Below are positions 18,262 to 31,389 of a DNA stretch of 64,000 nucleotides, piece after piece; position 1 is the stretch's first letter, and every line of letters starts with the position of its first letter. Below the pieces are notes generated by a model. It did no database searches. It was not told where the DNA came from and saw only the letters and a program-made list of their open reading frames with translations. The position numbers and the translations under genes are program-made. Source of the DNA: Eutreptiella sp. 'Long Island Sound 2002' (taxonomy: Eukaryota; Euglenozoa; Euglenophyceae; Eutreptiales; Eutreptiaceae); contig OZ038379.1 in assembly GCA_964036045.1 (NCBI GenBank), positions 109,074,025 through 109,138,024 on the forward strand. The letters run 5' to 3'.

Positions 18262-20621
18262 TGAAGCCGGTTCGGACCCCCGTGGCCATCTTGGGGTCAC
18301 TTGGGGTGTGTATCTATGTGCCGGCAAGCCGCCATTGGCTGATATCATACTCTCCCATCCACCTGACCTAACCCGATGTGATAGTGTGATAGGTTTGGCC
18401 ATTCCGGCTATGAGCGGCCATATTCAGTACCGAGGCGCCGCCAGCGGAGATTTATATATCGGAATATCAGGAATCAACAGGGTTTTATTATCATAATGTT
18501 TCCGTAATTTTTCAGCCTTTCGTTCTGATGGTCAATGTATCGGCGACTGTCAGTTGGATCGCGAGTTTGCGTTAACCGATTGGTTAACTGTTATTTCCAG
18601 ATATTTTGGCGGAAACCCTGATGAAGGGTCAGATTTCATCAGTGAAGGGTTCGTTGCTTCCGCAATTTTCTAAATATGCACTCGAAATTTCCATCTGAAT
18701 TTTTCGCGATGTCGAAATCGGATTTTCGACTTCGACATCGCCGCACTTGATTTGGTCTTCTTCGAGTGGTCATACTCCTTTCCCTATGCCCAAATCAGGT
18801 TTCCCTTATACTTGCCACCCATTTGACTTGGAGATATAACGGAAACAAAAGCGGATCGTGGGACCACTTTCAAGGGCCATATCTACGTGCGACTGTGAGG
18901 AAAGAGAATAAAGAAGGTTGGGTTGCAAACGCCTTGGTCTCAACCTAATTTAGGGAGCATCAAACGCCTTTGGTGTGTACACATGCCCGGTATAGTAAGG
19001 GATAATGGTCAAGAGGGTATTAAGTGATATATAACTCTTGGACCGTGCAACCGAACATTTTATTGTGATTTTCGAGTGTACCGCATGAGTGTTGGGGTTG
19101 CATAGCAACTTTTCTTTGGGTTTCTACGTATTTTTAACGTGAAGTTATGTCCATGGAGGGACATGGCATATCATGGTGGGAGCCACATTTTGAGGGTATG
19201 TGTTATATGCATGGTATATGTTTGATATGCTCACGCCCATGTTATATATCTTCGTGTGGCCGAAGAGATGGGGAGCCACACGTGACAAGGGCTTTGCCCA
19301 TGTCCCAATTGTGGAATTCAAAGCGCTAGACTAAGTCTACCGCATATGTATTGCTCATGGTATGTTTGGCAAGGAGATCCATGAGTGCACTCCCATTTTC
19401 ATGGGGCATGTAGATACGAGTGGCGAAGGTATCTTCATGCGCCTGATTGGAGATCCAAGTAGGGGAAACGTTCGCAAATGGTTCCAATCAGTTGTATATT
19501 GAACCATTAGCGGATATCATGGGTGAGCATAGAGATATACTATCATGACAACTTTGTATTTGGACATATTTGCATGTTTTTGACCTCATTTTATGCTCAT
19601 TTTTGTGTTTTATGTGCTCAACTGGTCGGCTAACAGTAAAGTGCCTAGAGATCCGTGAACTATGGTATGTTGTTCAGGTGTTGGCATATGCTTCGGTGTT
19701 GCACCTCACCATATGCCGGATCACGTGGTCACTTTGGCTTGGCACACGAGGCCTCGGAAAATTAGGTCTCAAACTCATGAGCTGACTTGTGAAGCATGCC
19801 ATGTACATAACCGGAGAGGTTTCGCGACCAATGATGGGATATTCTTGGGCATGGATCTTTGGTCTATATCACCCTTGTATATTACTTTCCGGTTTGACAC
19901 ATGCATGGAGCATTTGGATATTTGCCGTATGCATCTTTGAGTATATAATTGACTTTTGGGCATAATGGTGTGATTTGCCTGATTTTGCCATGTTGTGAAG
20001 TCATCATCATGGGCCAGTTCTCCAAGCCGGATCGGCCCCAAGCCCAACCAGGGTTATGTCAGGGTAGGGCATGGTCCTGAGTGCCACTCTAGGCCATGAC
20101 ACGCCGCCCCCTGCATTGGGCTAGGATTTAGAGGCTTGGGGGTGAACACATTTTTTGGGTTTGTGTATTGACTTTTGACACATGGCATTCAGCCATCTCA
20201 TTTGACCCGGTTCAGGGCAATATGTTGGTGAGTTAAGGGAAGGTCTTGAGTCCAGAGAATGAGGGGTTAATGGCTGTGAAGGTGTATGTTTACCACTTTC
20301 CCCAACTTTGCTTTATTTGTGTTCATATGTCAATTTCAGGGCTTTCCTCTTTGGTGCAATTCTTGTACATGCCCGCCACCGTGAGACGACCGGTGTGCTG
20401 AACGGAAGCCCGCAGCCTGATTTGGATTTTGATTTGGGTTATTGCTGTATTTGTGGGATCTGGTTGCTGTTTCAGGGTTGAAGGAGGATTACATTTTCTA
20501 TATTTTTGGACTTTGGACCCTTTGGAATTTGAGGAATGCAATCACTGATCCGGAGTAAATCAGCAGGGGTAACAGGCGGAAGGGGCACAGCGGGGGCCGG
20601 TCCTGGTAGGGACCTTCTTTA
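18262..20621 (+). repeat. 5' LTR of Ty3 element 2
   Basis: About 2360 bp, TGAAGCC...CTTCTTTA, aligned end to end with the LTRs of element 1 but clearly more diverged from them than they are from each other. The GTTAACC dyad and the GATGTCGAA hairpin are retained. Confidence 0.92.
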
Positions 20622-23600
20622 TGGTAGCAGAGGCTTACCTGCTGCCCCTACCTACCGCCGACCCGGGGACTTGGGCCCTTATGAGCCCTGCCCAAGTACG
20701 CCCTGGGTGCGTATTGTGGACTCGGTGGAGACCACGCCGGAGATTGGAGCCATAGAAGAACCGAGACGTTCAAGAGCATGGCGAACTCCGGAAGTTGAAG
20801 CCCGAAGAGAAGTACGACGTTCGGGAAGAGGAGGACGTGACATGGAGGACCTGGTCTCCATGTGTTAGCGTCGCTGCCGAAAGGCATGCAACCTCCGATC
20901 CGCCGCGGAGGACTCGGATGAGGCCTGCCATTCTGGCAGCAGTGGAGGACGGGCCCGGCGCTACCGGAAGCGCGGGTCACCCAAGTCCGCGGCAAGGGAC
21001 GCCGGGGCTATGGACACGGACCCCAGCTTGGTCAGGCTGTGGGAATCCGAGGGGCACTCCGAGGGCTATCGGACAGCCTACGAGCCACATTCGGAGTCGG
21101 AGATGTCCGCACTGATCGTCAGGGCGCATACGGCCCCCGAGCCCGCCCTGAAGCACGACGCCGAGGGCTTGGAGAGGCCAGCCAGGGCCCGGACGGCACC
21201 TGTGCCCCGGCACACGGGACCAGAGACGGACGCCATAGGCGATACGCCCATGGGCGACGAGTCTGAGGTGCCGGGAACCGGGGGATGCGCCGGATCAGGC
21301 GGAAAGCAGGCTGAGTGCCACTGCGAGCACGTGTCTTTCTTCATGGGTAAGTACCCAAAGATGGGGATGGACGCCATCGTGCATCGCCTAGACCGCCTGG
21401 ACAACGCGAAGGACGGCCTAGAGGAGGACGTCGCGGGGATTCTGGATGACCAGTCGGCCGCGGAGAAAGACATGGAGGAGCTGCGAGCGGAACGGGACCG
21501 GTACCGGGAGAATCTGATGCTGGCCCTGGAGAAGCAGCAGCGAGTGGTGGACAGCCTCCTCCACCTGGTGGAGGACATGTTGGGACGCCTGAAAAGGCTA
21601 GAGGAGCTACAGCCCCTCGCCTCGGGTCCGGAGCTCCCGGCAAAGCCGGCCGCGGCAGAGCTGGTGGAGCGGGTTAAGACCCTCAGGAGCGCCATTGATA
21701 AACCCATGGGCGGCCCTGCAGAGGCACCCTACGCGCCTCCGCGCGTTGACCCGGGTGCGCTGCCCTTTGTTCCCATGTTCAGCGAATCCACAATGCTCGG
21801 GGAACACACGGCACCGGCTGGGTCCATGCGGGAAGGGCACGTAACCACGGACCCGAGGAGCCTGACGGTACAGATGTCCCATGCCGCCCAGGCTGTACCG
21901 TTCACGACGAATATGGTAGTTTATGCGGAAGAGGAGATCCAGAGCCAGACCATGCAGGAGCGAACCATGGGAAGCGCCGACGGACATGGTCGAGGCCACC
22001 CAGGCGGAAATCTGTGGGCGAAGGACCCCAATACGGGGATATGGACGGCCGATGGAGCAAGTCCTTCCGGCATTCCAAACCCCATGGGTTCAGGCCCAAC
22101 TGGACTGCACTCCATGGAGGAGAGGGATGTACGGGGAGCGTCCTCACACCCCCCGGCCACAGGTGGTATCCGTCTCGGTGGAGTAGTGGCTGGGGACGCC
22201 GGAGACGCCATCAGGATTGACGACCTCAGGGGAATCAAAATCCCCTATTACGACGGGAACCCGTCCAACCTGGATGACTTCATCCTGGACAGGGAGGACT
22301 TCGCCGAGGAGGTCGTCGGCGCGATGCGGGGAGCGCCGCGAGACAAGTGGGTATGCCGGACATTCCCACACCGGCTGGCGCAGGACCTGAAGGAGGAGCT
22401 GCGGGATCAGATCCGGGAAGGACTGATCCGTACGGAGCAGGCCTGCCTCCAGTGGTTGGAGGATGAGGAGCGGGTGGACGCTCTGAACCAGAAGCTGGAG
22501 GACCTGTGGTCCATCCCACTGCCGCTGGACCGCGGTGAGTTGCGGGTCCGGGAGTGGAACCGGTATCTGCGGAAGTACCGCAGATGCCTCAAGCTGGTTG
22601 AGGACTGGAACGAGTCCAGCGAGATCCGCCACCTCCTGAAGGACGTTCTCGCCGGCAACTGGAAGAGGCGAGTGGAGGACGAGGGGAAGCGCGCCACGAA
22701 GCGGGTGGCGGTGAGGATTATGGCGGCGGAAGATACCCATGCGGGTATCATGGAGTTCTTCAGGAGGAACCTGGGCGAGCCCAACCGGATGTTGGGATTG
22801 AAGAACGCCGTGTACGTGGAGGTGTTTGGAGACTCCATGGGGCAAAGGTTGCTGCGCCTCAACAACGTGGAGTGGAGGCGCGGGGAGCCACTGAGGATGC
22901 AGGTCATCTTCGCCCGCATGAGCCTGGACAAGATCGTGAAGTACATCACGGCGGAGTTGAAGCTCAATGCGAAGAACGAGGCCCACGTGCAGGATCGACA
23001 TGGTCATGGACAACGAGGCCACCGAGAAGACCGCCATCATCGGGAGATCCAGGAGGACACGGCCAACTCTGCGGAGGATGGTAGTGGAAGTGGCCAAGAC
23101 CACTTGTCTCGGGAGGATCATGAGGAGGCCCATTTCTTCGCGTTTGTGGCGCACAACGTGAGGGACCATGGGCAGGATCGGTCCAGATGGAGCCGAGTGG
23201 GACCCAAGAAGGGCAGCGCGCCAAGGAGGATCGGGAACCCACCGCTCTCGTTCCGGGAGTACAGGTCTCAGCACGACGGGTGCTGGGTCTGTTATGGCAA
23301 GGGAAACAACCACGCACACGACCACCGTCAGTGCAAGGTGTATGAGGCGGACAAGAAGGCCTACTTCGCCGCCCACCCCGAGAAGAAGCCCAAGGAGCAG
23401 CGGATTTCCGATTGGAAGGCGAAGGGCGGAGACGGGGGAAAAGGCCAAGGCAAAGGCCAAGGAAAAGGCGGAGGAAGAGGCTATGGTCGTGGACCTGGCC
23501 AAGACCGACGAGTGAGGTCGATCGAGGAAGTTGATGAGGACATGTTGAGGACGTTGGAGGAACTCAAAGCCCAGCAACCTGGTGGACAAAGTCCTGGCGG

Positions 23601-23637
23601 ATTGCAGCCGGAAGGGGCTGCGGGAAGTCAAGTCTAG
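20536..23637 (+). pseudogene. gag: gag of Ty3 element 2
   Basis: The frame matching element 1 opens at ATG 20536 in the LTR, but TAG at 20866-20868 replaces a Glu codon. The rest, from ATG 21010 to UAG 23635-23637, is open for 875 codons with the coiled coil, capsid core and Cys/His knuckle preserved. If translation normally starts at the equivalent of 21010, this gag is still intact. If it starts in the LTR, the copy is a nonsense mutant. Small in-frame length differences from element 1 occur near the Lys-rich and acidic segments. Confidence 0.8.
20622..20633 (+). promoter_or_regulatory. Primer-binding site, element 2
   Basis: TGGTAGCAGAGG directly follows the LTR and is identical to that of element 1: initiator-Met tRNA type. 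Confidence 0.82.
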
Positions 23638-23680
23638 AGGAGCCCCCACGGGAGTGGGATCTCGGAGGTCTCTCTTCCGA
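23635..23680 (+). promoter_or_regulatory. Putative readthrough element, element 2
   Basis: UAG (23635-23637), stem CCCAC/GTGGG with GGGA loop (23645-23658), then TCGGAGG/CTTCCGA (23662-23680) around the same loop TCTCT. The only stem difference from element 1 changes a G-C pair to G-U, so pairing is kept. Confidence 0.55.
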
Positions 23681-26600
23681 AAATCAGTGGAATCCCAGAG
23701 AAAGTGAATGCACATCGGGTGCCGAAGAAGGCTTCAGAAGAGCCAAAACCACTGAGTTTCGCCACTCCCAACCCCTGGAGCGCCCTGCCCAGGGAAGTTT
23801 ATGTGGGTAAGGGACATGGCAAGAAGGAAGGAGCGACCACGGAGAGCCCCGTGGACGGGCAAGACCAACCCAAGATCTACACCATCCATGATCATACCCT
23901 CGAAGTCCTGAGGCACCCGGACGTGCTAGAGTTGCATGCCGTGAGAGTCGTCCATACACCGCATGGCGACGAGCGGCAGTTGCACTTGAAGGTGCGTGTA
24001 CGTTGCGGACAAGAGGAATTGGTGGTGGATGCTCTGGTGGATACGGGTGCCCAGGTGAGCCTGGTCCGGAGAGGGTTGTTCAAGAAGGAATCCCTGCAGC
24101 CCAGCCGTAGACCGGTGCGCCTGAAGGTGGCCAATGGAGAGATCATGGGTGGTGGTACCCATGAGGCCACTATCAGTATGGAACTCTGGGAACATGAGCG
24201 CTTGAACCGCCCTGATCTGGCGAAGAGAAGCACTCTATCCGGGAACTTCTATGTGGCCGACATAACAGATTGGGATATGATCATGGGGTATGACTTCATG
24301 GTGGCAAACGCCATTGGAGCCCTTCCCCATCGTGCAACGCTGGTCCGGGAGGATGATGAATGCCTCACATGGTTGTCCACGGACTATGCATGCGGATCAT
24401 CCCAATGGAATGCTGAGGAAGAGGATCGGATCGTCCAAGCGGTGCAAGCTGTGGGTGCCAAGTCCAGAGGAGACCGCGGAGTTCAGCTCACGGAGTATGG
24501 AGTGGCGCCGCAGGTGTATGCCAGGATGATCCAGACGCTGGGAGCCGAAGCGCCCGAGATGGACGTCTTTGCTTCCCGGGATGCCCCACTTCTGAGGAAG
24601 TGTAGGCGGCACTGGCATCGAGGAGACTCAGCCTGGCACCGGCATTGGGGTTTGAAGGAGTGGGGACCCATGTATTGGCATGGCTCCCTGGACAATACCA
24701 GACGTACGGTGGAGAAGATCATCGCGGATAGGGCGAAGGGGATCCTGGTCATAACCGGCATAGGATCTACCCCATGTCCGCTGGAGGGTCTCAAGTCGAC
24801 GCTGGACTCCATCACCCTGAGCAAGATGTCATTCGGGCCAGAGGAGGAGTTGTTCATCGACGCCAAGGGTGTATCAGTGCCCTCCCCGGGTCAAGCGTGG
24901 GGTACCAAGGCTTTCCTGGTGGATGGGGCGCAAGCCCAGCCCACGGGTGATGAAGCATTCATCCGTAGGGTGGAGGCGGTGCCCATGAAGGTCATGTTTG
25001 AGCCCAAGGAGGGGACGGATCAGCCAATTGATGGCATTGACGTCCTGTCCCACGCCGAGATCGACGACGTCGTCAACTACATGCGGATGGGGATGCACGA
25101 CCGTGTGGCAGCCAAGAAAAGGCGGGCCATGGTCACATCTCCGCATTGGTGGGATGACAAGATGTTGGTCACCGGCAAGTACGAGAAGGACGAGTTCGTG
25201 GCGAGGGTCATGGATCACATCGCGGACCAATACGATGGTCCGGTTGGGTCGGACCCACCAACATGGGATTTTCCAAGAATGGGTGCCGATAGCGACAGTC
25301 ACCAGCCCGAGGCCGCAAATTTCCGAAAATTATCGGTGTGAAGAGCTCCCCACGACGATGAAGACGGCATATCGGACGAGGAGAAGTCGGAATCGGACCC
25401 AGAAGAGGCCTATACCGCAGTGCTATCGGTTGTATCGATACCGAAGCAAGCGGCTGAAGAGGCTCAGGAGAACCCGAAGGTCGCCGAGCTGAAGGAGAGG
25501 CTGATCAGTGCCTATCCGCGGCTTTTCAGTGGCGTCGCCAACAAGAATCCTCCAGATCGTGGGAGGTTTGGCACAGCGAGGATCAAGCTGAAGCCGAACC
25601 CCAAGATCTATCGTCATCGGGAGTACCAACTTCAGGGCGATCGGGCCGAGGCCACGAAGAAGCTGTTGGCCGAGTTCATTGAGCGGGGATGGATCGAACC
25701 CTCCAACAGTGAGTGGGCCAGCCCAGCCTTCATCGTGCCCAAGAAGGAGAAGGGCGAGTGGAGGTTGATGGTTGATTACAGAGGGTTAAACCAGCAGACC
25801 GAGCACGACTCGTACTCGCTTCCCCTGATTGACTCCATCCTCCAAAAGCAACAGAAAAAGCGGATCTTCACGGTGTTAGACCTGAAACACGGCTATCACC
25901 AGATGCCGCTACATCCGGACTCGAGGCCCTGCACAGCGATGTCGACGCCGCTGGGGCCCATGCAGTGGAAAGTGGTGCCTATGGGAGCCAAGAATGGCAA
26001 CGCCGCTTTCCAGCGCATGATGGAGGACCTTCTCGGTCCTGTCCGGGACTGTGCGCATCCCTTCGTGGATGACATCATCATCGGGTCCGGCACGGAGAAC
26101 ATGACTGAGGACGAGCTCATCGACGCGCATGAGAAGGATCTGCGCCGAGTGCTCAGCGAGTTGGACAAGCACAACATGGTGTGCAAGCCCACCAAAGTCT
26201 CACTCTTCGTGAAGGAAGTGGAGTTTGCGGGTCACGTGGTTGGTCACAGGCAACGCGTCCCATGCCTCGGAAGCTGGCGTGCCTGCACCACTGGGAGAAG
26301 CCCCAGACCATCAGCGAACTCCGGTCCTTCATGGGGTTCTGCAATTACTATTCGGGCTATGTCCGGATGTATGCAGAACTCTCGGGGCCGCTGCACAAGA
26401 TGCTGCAAGTGGGCAAGCTCGATGGCCGGAAGGGGAGCAAGAAGAAGCTTGCCTGGACCCCTGAGGCCGAAGATGCGTTCAGCCGCCTGAAGGAGCGACT
26501 CCTGGGGCAGCTGGGACTATTCTTGGTGGACCCGGACAAGGGATTCGTGCTACGGACGGACGCCTCGGACTATGCTGTAGGGGCAGTCCTCGAGCAGATT

Positions 26601-28702
26601 CGGGACGACGGGTCACACGTACCCGTGGCGTTTTGGAGTCGGATCCTGGCCGAGGGCCAACGCCGCACCTGGACCGCGAGGGAGAAGGAGACGTACGCCA
26701 TTGTTTGTGCGCGCAGGAAGTGGTCTGGCCACATCGGATTGCAACCGGTGGTGGTTTGTACAGAGCATCAGTCCTTGCAGAGCTGGCACAAGGAGCACGT
26801 CCACACCCCCTCGAGACCGGCGGCAAGGAGGGCCCGGTGGCACGAGACGTTCGCCAAGTTCAACCTCAGCGTCGTATACCCCCCGGGGAAGGAAAACACT
26901 GTGGCTGATTGCCTCAGTCGATGGGCCTACCCCGCGGGCAAGGCTTGGATAGACATATCCAGCCATGGGGACGCCGAGGAGACCGAGGAGGCCAAGCGCA
27001 TCATCGAGATGGAGAAGGCCATGGAGCAAGAGGGGGTCAAGTGCTTTGTGGTGATGGCAAACCGTACGGACCTGGCCAAGTTCCGGGGTGCCCGCGTCCA
27101 GGCTATTCGAGAGGAAACCCTCGAGCAATGGATGGTGGCCCCTGTAGAGCTAGTCAGGTCGGTGCTCACAGAGGACTGGTCGGATGACTACGCGGCATCC
27201 GAGCACTGGAGCAAGTACTGGAATGCCGTGAGCGCCCCGTCGGACGACGAGTGGCCCGAGGGCTTGAACGAGGATGGGGACAAGTTGTTCCTCAAGGACA
27301 AGCTGCTGGTGCCCGAGAACCGAGTGGAGGAACTCATTGATCATTGGCACAACGTCCAGCTCATGCACCCTGGCCGAGACAAGATGCAGCAGGACCTGGA
27401 GTGGCGTTTCAAGTTCCCTCCGGGCTACTACGCCATCCTGGATAGGTACTGCAGCGACTGTGCCGTGTGTCGGGCCACGAAGAGCCCCAACCACTCCACA
27501 GCGGGCAACCCGGTGTATACGGCTGTACCGGAGGCCCCTATGCGGTCCGTGGCCATGGATGTGTTCGCCATGCCTGAGGTCACCGTGGACGGAGAGACCT
27601 ACGACTGTGTCATCCTGGCGGTGGACAGGCACAGCGGGTATATTGTGGCAGTCCCGGGCAAGAAGTCCAAGAAGAAGGACAAGAAGAACAAGCATGGAGT
27701 GGGGCTGCGGGCCAAGACCGTCGCTAATGCTATGATCAGGCATTGGCTGACGATTCTCGATGTCCCAGCTGTCATGTGCAGCGATCGGGGCAGTCAATTC
27801 GTGGGGACGTGGTTCAAGACGATGTGCAAGCACATGGGGATTCGACACGCCAAGACCGTGGCATACCACAGCCGGTCGAATGGCCCGGCTGAGGTGGCCA
27901 GGCGGCAGATGTTCGAGAAGTTCCGCCAGCTGCACATCAACGACCGGGCCGGAATTGGTATAATTCACTGTGGAGAGTACTCCAAGCGTACCACGACCTT
28001 CTGGGACCCACTGGACTATCGCCCCATCGTATCCTGTTCCTACGGGATCGAGTGTCACGCACTCTCCCGTGGTTGAACCATGGCAAAGTGGCCGGGGAGG
28101 CGAACGCTATGATGGCTGAGGCGGACGACACGGCGGCCAAGGTGTGCAAGGCACTTCAGGACGAGCATGACAAGAGGGCCAAGTACTTCAAGCAGGGAAA
28201 AGTCCAGAAGTATGCTCTCCAAGACACCGTGTGGGTGGAGCGGCACCACAAGGATGTCCTGTCCAGGCATCGGCAGGCATCTTGGTATGTGCCGGGGGTA
28301 ATCGTGCGGAAAGTCGGGCAGGATGTGTATGCGGTTCGTGTGGGGGATAACAAGATCCTGGACCGTGACCATACTCAGCTTCGTCCCCGAGCACCGGACT
28401 CCAGCGGACGTCCTGTCACCTTCGAGTTCACGGCCGGCGATGTGGACTCGGACGACGAGGGTGAGGACGACGACTTCACCGCCGAGAGGATCCTGGCGGA
28501 CAAGCCGGACCCGGGGACGCCCGGGGGGAGGCTTTACAAAGTCCGTTGGAAGGGATTCGCCGCATCCAGGGATTCGTGGGAGCCTCCGAGCAGTTTTGTG
28601 CCGAGGTACACAACGGTCTGGATGGACTACCTGAAGAAAAAGAACATTTCTTTGGATGTCAAGGACGTGTTGGTCCATTTAGTTGCTGCTGTAGCACCTT
28701 AA
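23638..28702 (+). pseudogene. pol: pol of Ty3 element 2
   Basis: This is homologous along its whole length to pol of element 1. Protease DTG, RT (LDLKHGYHQ, FVDD), RNase H, integrase (finger, DDE residues) and chromodomain are all recognisable, but in pieces: 23638-25341 (ends in TGA where element 1 is open), 25342 to about 26253, then a frame lost by a single-base deletion, 26253 to about 27943, a second single-base deletion in the integrase, and a last frame to 28702 holding the chromodomain. In RNase H the Asp of CTDHQSL is Glu here. LDLKHGYHQ keeps the Gly common in Ty3 RTs, where element 1 has Val. No functional Pol can be made. Confidence 0.9.
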
Positions 28703-29095
28703 TGGATGCCCCTTGGCATTTTGTTTGTTTCTGTGCTTGGGGAGACGGGTGAGGGCGTTCATCCGGGGATTTTTCGGCCTTGCTTGGCCATATACCCCCT
28801 TCACTCGATCTCCACATATATATTTCATTGTGGTATACTTATTTAGGTCGACCGACGACGTTTCTCTATCTTTGATCCCCTTAGTCCATGTTGTAGATCA
28901 AGAGGAGACCGGATATGGCGTAGGGCACCGATTATCAGTGTCCTCACCCCTCCCTTGGGGCATGGGGGACGCCTACGACGTGTGTGGGGCCTCCATGTGT
29001 CCTTGGGACATGGAGGGGGGGGTTGGAGCCCATTGGGGTCCTCCCGTCCTCTCTCCAATGACTTCCGAGCGGTAACAACGCTCTGAGAAGGGGGG
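28703..29095 (+). other. 3' UTR with hairpin and polypurine tract, element 2
   Basis: Matches 13672-14064. The 9-bp hairpin is conserved (28990-28998 with 29008-29016), as is the polypurine tract GAGAAGGGGGG (29085-29095) next to the 3' LTR. Confidence 0.6.
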
Positions 29096-30575
29096 TGAAG
29101 CCGGTTCGGACCCCCGTGGCCATCTTGGGGTCACTTGGGGTGTGTATCTATGTGCCGGCAAGCCGCCATTGGCTGATATCATACTCTCTCATCCACCTGA
29201 CCTAACCCGATGTGATAGTGTGATAGGTTTGGCCATTCCGGCTATGAGCGGCCATATTCAGTACCGAGGCGCCGCCAGCGGAGATTTATATATCGGAATA
29301 TCAGGAATCAACAGGGTTTTATTATCATAATGTTTCTGTAATTTTTCAGCCTTTCGTTCTGATGGTCAATGTATCGGCGACTGTCAGTTGGATCGCGAGT
29401 TTGCGTTAACCGATTGGTTAACTGTTATTTCCAGATATTTTGGCAGAAAACCCGATGAAGGGTCAGATTTCATCAGTGAAGGGTTCGTTGCTTCCGCAAT
29501 TTTCTAAATATGCACTCGAAATTTTAATCTGAATTTTTCGCGATGTCGAAATCGGATTTTCGACTTCGACATCGCCGCACTTGATTTGGTCTTCTTCGAG
29601 TGGTCATACTCCTTTCCCTATGCCCGAATCAGGTTTCCCTTATACTTGCCACCCATTTGACTTGGAGATATAACGGAAACAAAAGCGGATCGTGGGACCA
29701 CTTTGAAGGGCCATATCTACGCGCGAGTGTGAGGAGAGAGAATAAGGAAGGTTGGGTTGCGAAGGCCTTGGTCTCAACCTAATTTGGGGAGCATCAAACG
29801 CCTTTGGTGTGTACACATGCCCGGTATAGTAAGGGATAATGGTCAAGAGGGTATCAAGTGATATATAACTCTTGGACCGTGCAACCGAACATTTTATTGT
29901 GACTTTCGAGTGTACCGCATGAGTGTTGGGGTTGCATAGCAACTTTTCTTTTGGTTCCTACGTATTTTTAACGTGAAGTTATGTCCATGGAGGGACATGG
30001 CATATCATGGTGGGAGCCACATTTTGAGGGTATGTGTTATATGCATGGTATATGTTTGATATGCTCACGCCCATGTTATATATCTTCGTGTGGCCGGAGA
30101 GATGGGGAGCCACACGTGACAAGGGCTTTGCCCATGTCCCAATTGTGGAATTCAAAGCGCTAGACTAAGTTTACCGCATATGTATTGCTCATGGTATGTT
30201 TGGCAAGGAGATCCACGAGTGCACTCCCATTTTCATGGGGCATGTAGATACGAGTGGCGAAGGTATCACCATGCGCCTGATTGGGGATCCAAGTGGGGGA
30301 ATCGTTCGCAAATGGTTCCAATCATTTGTATATTGAACCATGCGCGGATATCATGGGTGAGCATAGAGATATACTATCATGACAACTTTGTATTTGGACA
30401 TATTTGCATGTTTTTGACCTCATTTTATGCTCATTTTTGTGTTTTATGTGCTCAACTGGTCGGCTAACAGTAAAGTGCCTAGAGATCTGTGAACTATGGT
30501 ATGTTGTTCATATGTTGGCATATGCTTCGGTGTTGGACCTCACCATATGCCGGATCAAGTGGTCACTTTGGCTTG
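29096..30575 (+). repeat. Truncated 3' LTR of Ty3 element 2
   Basis: Matches the first 1480 bp or so of the 5' LTR, including both dyads. Homology stops at ggcttg near 30575, where pentanucleotide repeats begin. The last 880 bp or so of the LTR are missing. Confidence 0.9.
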
Positions 30576-31232
30576 TGCTGCACTGCGTTGCCTTGTGTTG
30601 TGTTTTGTTGTGTTGTGTCGTGTTCTGTTGTGTTGTGTCGTGTTGTGTGGCGTTGTGCTGTGTTGGGCTGTGTTGTGTTGTGTTGTGTTGTGTTGTGTTG
30701 CGTTGTGTTGTGTTGTGTTGCGTTGTGTTGTGTTGTGTCGTGTTGTGTTGTCTCTTGCTGTGGTGTGTTGTGTTGCGTTGTGTTGTGTTGTGTTGTGTTG
30801 TGTTGTGTTGTGTTGTGTTGTGTTGTGTTGTGTTGTGTTGTGTTGTGCTGTGTTGTGTTGTGTTGATTTGTGTTGTGTTGCGTTGTGTTGTGTGGTGTGG
30901 TGTTTTGTTGTGGTGTGTTGTGTTCTGTTGTGTCGTGTTATGCTGTGTTGTGTTCCGTTCTGTAGTTCTGCGTTCCCTGTTGTTGCGTTGGGCACTGTTG
31001 TGTTGTGGTTTCTTTTGTTGTGTTGTGTCGTATTGTGTTGTGATGGGTTGCGTTGTGTTGTGTTTTGTTGCGTTGCGTTGTGTTGTGTGGTGTTCTGTTG
31101 CGCTGTGTTGTGTTTTGTTGTGTTGTGTTGTGTTGTGTTGCGTTGTGTTGTGATGTGTTGTGCTGTCTGTTGTTGTGTTGTGTTGTGATGTGTTGTGTCG
31201 TCATGTGTTGTGTTGTGTTGTGTTGTGTTGTG
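30576..31232. repeat. TTGTG (TGTTG) pentanucleotide microsatellite
   Basis: About 650 bp of TGTTG repeats with scattered single-base variants; the purest stretch is around 30776-30850. The complementary strand reads CAACA. Long Cys/Val-rich (plus) and Asn/Thr/Gln/His-rich (minus) frames here are products of the repeat and not genes. Confidence 0.95.
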
Positions 31233-31389
31233 CCGACGGCGCTGTTACCAAAAGGCAAAAGGCCGGGATGTCTACCCACGGGTAAAGGTAAAAGGGCTGG
31301 GCTGTGTGTGTTGCGTGCGCGCCGTGCGTAAGTGTGTAGGCCTGGGCAGGGGGAGGGGGAGTCGGGGAGACCTGGTGAGTTCGCCTCTG

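Larger units (their letters stand above)
18262..30575 (+). mobile_element. Ty3 element 2, decayed and 3'-truncated copy
   Basis: Same family and layout as element 1: 5' LTR, primer site, gag, UAG with the two hairpins, pol, 3' UTR hairpin, polypurine tract, 3' LTR. The 3' LTR stops after about 1480 bp where a TTGTG microsatellite starts, so the right target duplication is missing. Nonsense codons lie at 20866-20868 (leader or early gag) and 25339-25341 (pol). Single-base deletions lie near 26253 (RT) and 27943 (integrase). Its two LTRs share variants absent from element 1, for example catcagtgaaggg for element 1's catctgtaaaggg, so it is a separate older insertion of a sister subfamily. Confidence 0.93.

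Noticed and set aside
30404-31188. Cys/Val-rich frames of 230-249 codons
   Set aside because: They are produced by the TGTTG pentanucleotide microsatellite.
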